Of a stretch of DNA of 64,000 nt, positions 61,383 to 64,000 are shown piece by piece. Below the pieces are notes generated by a model that did no database searches, was not told where the DNA came from, and was given only the letters and a program-made list of their open reading frames with translations. The DNA is from RPQJ01 sp963731105. Lineage in GTDB: Bacteria > Pseudomonadota > Gammaproteobacteria > Steroidobacterales > Steroidobacteraceae. The translations under genes were made by a program, and so were the position numbers. Position 1 is the first letter of the stretch, and each line of letters starts with the position of its first letter. The stretch lies in assembly GCA_963731105.1 (NCBI GenBank), contig CAVSUM010000004.1, forward strand, positions 1 through 64,000. The letters are read 5' to 3'.

Positions 61383-62834
61383 TCAGCGACCGCCCTTGCG
61401 CAGCGTGCTGTGCCTGAAACCGTAGAACACGTAGATCAGGAAGCCGACCGCCGTCCAGCCCGCAAGCCGAACCCATGTGTCCTGCGGCAGCGAGATCATC
61501 ATGCCGGTGCAGACGACCGCGCCCGCGATGCACACGAACCACGGCGCCGGCACCTTGAACGGCCGCGGCAGGTCGGGCCGCGTGTAGCGCAGCACCAGCA
61601 CGCCGATGCACACCGTGGTGAAGGCGAGCAGCGTGCCGATCGACACCAGCTCGCCGAGGATCGTGACCGGGAACAGGCCGCCGATCAGCGCGGCGAGCGA
61701 GCCCGTCACCAGGGTGCCGACGTAAGGCGTCTTGTGCGTCGGGTGGACTTTGCGGAACAGCGGCGGCAGCAGCCCGTCCTGCGCCATGGCGTAGAAGATG
61801 CGCGGCTGGCCGAGCAGCATCACCAGCATCACCGAGGTCATGCCGGCGATGGCGCCGAGCTTGATCCAGCCGGACAGCCAGCTGAGTTCCGGGTGGCGAT
61901 CCAGCGCGAGCGCCACCGGTGCCGCCGTGTTGAGCTCGGCGTAGGGCACCATGCCGGTGAGCACCGCCGCGACCGCGACGTACAGCACGGTGCACACGGC
62001 GAGGCTGGCGAGGATGCCGATCGGCATGTCGCGCTGCGGGTTCTTCGCCTCCTGGGCCGCGGTCGAGACCGCGTCGAAGCCGATGTAGGCGAAGAAGATG
62101 ATGCCCGCGGCCTGCACCACGCCGCTCCAGCCGAACTGGCCGAACTCGCCGGCGTTCGGCGGGATGAACGGCTGCCAGTTGGCGCCGTCGATCACCCAGA
62201 CGCCAAAAGCGATGAACAGCAGGATCACCGTGACCTTGATCGCGACCACGATCGCGTTGAAGCGCGCCGACTGGTGGATGCCGACGTAGCACAGGGCCGT
62301 GATCGCGGCGATCACCAGCACGGCCGGCAGGTTGATGATCGCTCCGGTACGCACGATCTCGAAGTGACCCTCACCCTTGGTGAGCGGTGCGTTGGTCAGC
62401 GCGTCCGGCAGGTGGAAGCCGAGCTGCTCGACCAGGCTCACCACATAGCCCGACCAGCCCACGGCCACGGTACCGGCGGCGAACAGGTACTCGAGGATCA
62501 GGTTCCAGCCGATGAACCAGGCGACCCCTTCGCCGAGCGTGGCGTACGAGTAGGAGTACGCGCTGCCGGAGACCGGGATCATCGAGGCGAACTCGGCATA
62601 GCACAGGCCGGCGAGCGCACAGCCGAGCCCTGCGATCAGGAACGACACCACGAGTGCGGGACCCGCGTGGTTGGCCGCCGCCGTGCCGGTCAGCACGAAG
62701 ATGCCGGTGCCGATGATGGCGCCGATGCCAAGCAGCACCAGTGCCCGCGCGTCGAGCGTGCGGTGCAGCTCGTTCACCGTGTCGGCTTCGTGCAGCTCGC
62801 CAATCGGCTTGGTGGAGAAGAGTCGCTTCGGCAT
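61383..62834 (-). CDS. APC-superfamily amino-acid permease
   Basis: 483 residues, about twelve to fourteen membrane helices. Start 62834 (MPKRLFSTKPIGELHEADTV). The family's first-helix motif VLLGIGAIIGTGIFVLTGTA and the AFASMIP-type YAEFASMIPVSGSAYSYSYA are present, along with IIFFAYIGFDAVSTAAQEAK. The closest type is the cationic amino-acid transporter (CAT/YfnA-like) branch; the substrate is not fixed. Lies 13 bp after suhB on the same strand. The frame is intact. Confidence 0.93.
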   Translation of the reverse strand: MPKRLFSTKPIGELHEADTVNELHRTLDARALVLLGIGAIIGTGIFVLTGTAAANHAGPALVVSFLIAGLGCALAGLCYAEFASMIPVSGSAYSYSYATLGEGVAWFIGWNLILEYLFAAGTVAVGWSGYVVSLVEQLGFHLPDALTNAPLTKGEGHFEIVRTGAIINLPAVLVIAAITALCYVGIHQSARFNAIVVAIKVTVILLFIAFGVWVIDGANWQPFIPPNAGEFGQFGWSGVVQAAGIIFFAYIGFDAVSTAAQEAKNPQRDMPIGILASLAVCTVLYVAVAAVLTGMVPYAELNTAAPVALALDRHPELSWLSGWIKLGAIAGMTSVMLVMLLGQPRIFYAMAQDGLLPPLFRKVHPTHKTPYVGTLVTGSLAALIGGLFPVTILGELVSIGTLLAFTTVCIGVLVLRYTRPDLPRPFKVPAPWFVCIAGAVVCTGMMISLPQDTWVRLAGWTAVGFLIYVFYGFRHSTLRKGGR

Positions 62835-62847
62835 GCGGTCCGGCTCC

Positions 62848-63648
62848 TCAGGCTTCGCGCAGTTCTTCCGGCAGGTGCGGGCGCAGGCACTCGACCAGGG
62901 CGTCGTAGACCTTGGGCGTGCCGGCGGCGACGTTGCCGCCCTGGCGGTATTCGCCGCCACCGAGGGTGCCGATGCGGCCGCCGGCCTCGGTGATGAGCAG
63001 CGTGCCTGCGGCGGTGTCCCAGGCGTTGAGGCCGATCTCCCAGAAGCCGTCGACGCGTCCGGCCGCAACGTACGCCAGGTCGAGCGAGGCCGCGCCAGGG
63101 CGGCGAATGCCCGCAGTCTGCTGCATCACCGCCTTGAGCATGGCGAGGTACTCATCGATGTAGCGCACATTCGCCCGGTACGGGAAGCCGGTGGCGACCA
63201 GCGCCCCCTCGAGCTCCACCTGCTTGCTGACGCGGATGCGCCGCCCGTCGAGCTGCGCGCCGTCGCCGCGCGAGGCGGTGAACAGTTCCTGCCGCATGGG
63301 GTCGTAGACCACGCCGTGCTCGAGGCGGCCGCGGTACTCGCAGGCCAGCGACACCGCGAAGGTGGGAAATCCATGCAGGAAATTGGTGGTGCCGTCGAGC
63401 GGGTCGATGATCCAGACGAACTCGTCGCCGCCGCTGCGCCCGGATTCCTCGCCGAGGAAGCCGTGGTCGGGGTGCGTACGGCGGATGGTCTCGATGATGT
63501 CGCGCTCGGCGGCCTGGTCGATCTCGGTGACGAAGTCGTTGCGGCTCTTGGAGCGCACCCCGAGCGAGGGAACGCGGTCGACGTTGCGGACGATGAGGTC
63601 GCCGGCGCGGCGCGCGGCGCGGATGGCGATGTTGAGCAATGGCTGCAT
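62848..63648 (-). CDS. suhB: Inositol-1-monophosphatase family protein SuhB
   Basis: Mg-dependent phosphatase of 266 residues that in gammaproteobacteria also joins the rRNA antitermination complex. The metal site is clear: FLGEESGRSG, IIDPLDGTTNFLHGFPTFAV and the late NAWDTAAGTLLITEAGG. Starts MQPLLNIAIRAARRAGDLIV at 63648, divergent from trmJ with 76 bp between, the usual gammaproteobacterial arrangement. A TAGAAT -10-like box sits at about 63711 for trmJ. Confidence 0.95.
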   Translation of the reverse strand: MQPLLNIAIRAARRAGDLIVRNVDRVPSLGVRSKSRNDFVTEIDQAAERDIIETIRRTHPDHGFLGEESGRSGGDEFVWIIDPLDGTTNFLHGFPTFAVSLACEYRGRLEHGVVYDPMRQELFTASRGDGAQLDGRRIRVSKQVELEGALVATGFPYRANVRYIDEYLAMLKAVMQQTAGIRRPGAASLDLAYVAAGRVDGFWEIGLNAWDTAAGTLLITEAGGRIGTLGGGEYRQGGNVAAGTPKVYDALVECLRPHLPEELREA

Positions 63649-63724
63649 GAGTCGGGACCCGGCGTGCGTGCTGGCAAAGAGCGGCGGGACGGGCCCCGCC
63701 AATGGCCGGCTAGAATAGCAGAGC

Positions 63725-64000
63725 ATGTCCATCCGCATCGTCCTGACCCGACCCTCGCACCCGGGCAACATCGGCTCCGCGGCGCGCGCCATGAAGACCA
63801 TGGGGCTCCGCGACCTGTGTCTGGTGGCGCCCGAGCGTTTTCCGGCGACCGAGGCCACCGTGATGGCGGCCGGCGCGCAGGACGTCCTCGACCGGGTGCG
63901 GGTGTTCCCCGACGTGTCGAGTGCAGTAGCGGACTGCGGGTTGGTGGTCGGCACCACGTCCCGTGCGCGGCACCTGCCGTGGCGAGTGCTCGAGCCACGC
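63725..64000 (+). CDS. trmJ: tRNA 2'-O-methyltransferase TrmJ, N-terminal part (cut by window end)
   Basis: SPOUT methyltransferase modifying position 32 of tRNA. The first 92 codons are in view: IRIVLTRPSHPGNIGSAARA (SPOUT motif 1), MKTMGLRDLCLVAPERFP and DCGLVVGTTSRARHLPWR (motif 2 region). Start 63725 fits the family. It is divergent from suhB, a conserved pairing. The C-terminal knot and SAM site lie beyond the window. Confidence 0.92.
   Translation, partial: MSIRIVLTRPSHPGNIGSAARAMKTMGLRDLCLVAPERFPATEATVMAAGAQDVLDRVRVFPDVSSAVADCGLVVGTTSRARHLPWRVLEPR

Overview
The window is about 64 kb of GC-rich bacterial chromosome, densely packed with genes. It reads as a heterotrophic, aerobic gammaproteobacterium. 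The queA-tgt-yajC-secD-secF run, xerD next to dsbC, divergent suhB/trmJ, the ZapE ATPase, FdxA, a ~1600-residue NAD-glutamate dehydrogenase and the fused B12 mutase IcmF all fit that class; the order cannot be fixed from the sequence. About twenty genes carry single-base indels that break otherwise intact, recognisable proteins, and one carries an in-frame TAG. The breaks fall in housekeeping genes too (secF, queA, gpmA, gdh), so most are probably consensus errors of an unpolished assembly rather than decay.

Layout. 1-6.2 kb: left-truncated exported catalase-peroxidase, thermonuclease lipoprotein, a membrane PAS-GGDEF-EAL protein, an alpha/beta hydrolase and a GIY-YIG-like protein. 6.2-9.3 kb: a minus-strand pair, a TIR/TolB-like/TPR protein followed with no gap by an ADP-ribosylglycohydrolase. 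9.3-15.9 kb: folE, a BLUF photoreceptor and a membrane protein in tandem, then GST, TraB/GumN-like, MBL hydrolase, SurE and PhzF. 15.9-20.4 kb: a TPP riboswitch, TonB-dependent receptor, thiamine-binding protein, PnuT-type permease and thiamine-kinase-like protein, which together form a thiamine salvage locus. 20.4-27.7 kb: ferredoxin, then a TetR-led beta-oxidation cluster. 27.7-39.5 kb (minus strand): gpmA, glycosyltransferase, gdh, MarR, zapE, acetoacetyl-CoA synthetase, ETF-ubiquinone oxidoreductase. 39.6-46.8 kb: two SDRs, a thiolase and a TetR gene divergent from icmF, with tandem palindromes between the last two. 47-52 kb: plsC, xerD, dsbC, fdxA, NUDIX, tRNA-Leu, L,D-transpeptidase. 52-54 kb: ECF sigma, putative anti-sigma, double-PDZ protein. 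54-64 kb: queA, tgt, yajC, secD, secF, terC, amino-acid permease, suhB and the start of trmJ.

The most unusual structure is a family of at least eight intergenic inverted-repeat elements in four clusters (18.2-18.6, 25.8-25.9, 46.8-47.1 and 60.8-61.3 kb). Each has a shared core of about 53 nt clamped by long inverted arms (up to 39 of 39 bp paired). Apart from the innermost few bases, the arm sequence differs from copy to copy. Six of the eight lie about 20-60 bp after a gene's stop codon in the same orientation relative to that gene. No transposase, integrase of mobile type, CRISPR array or rRNA was seen.
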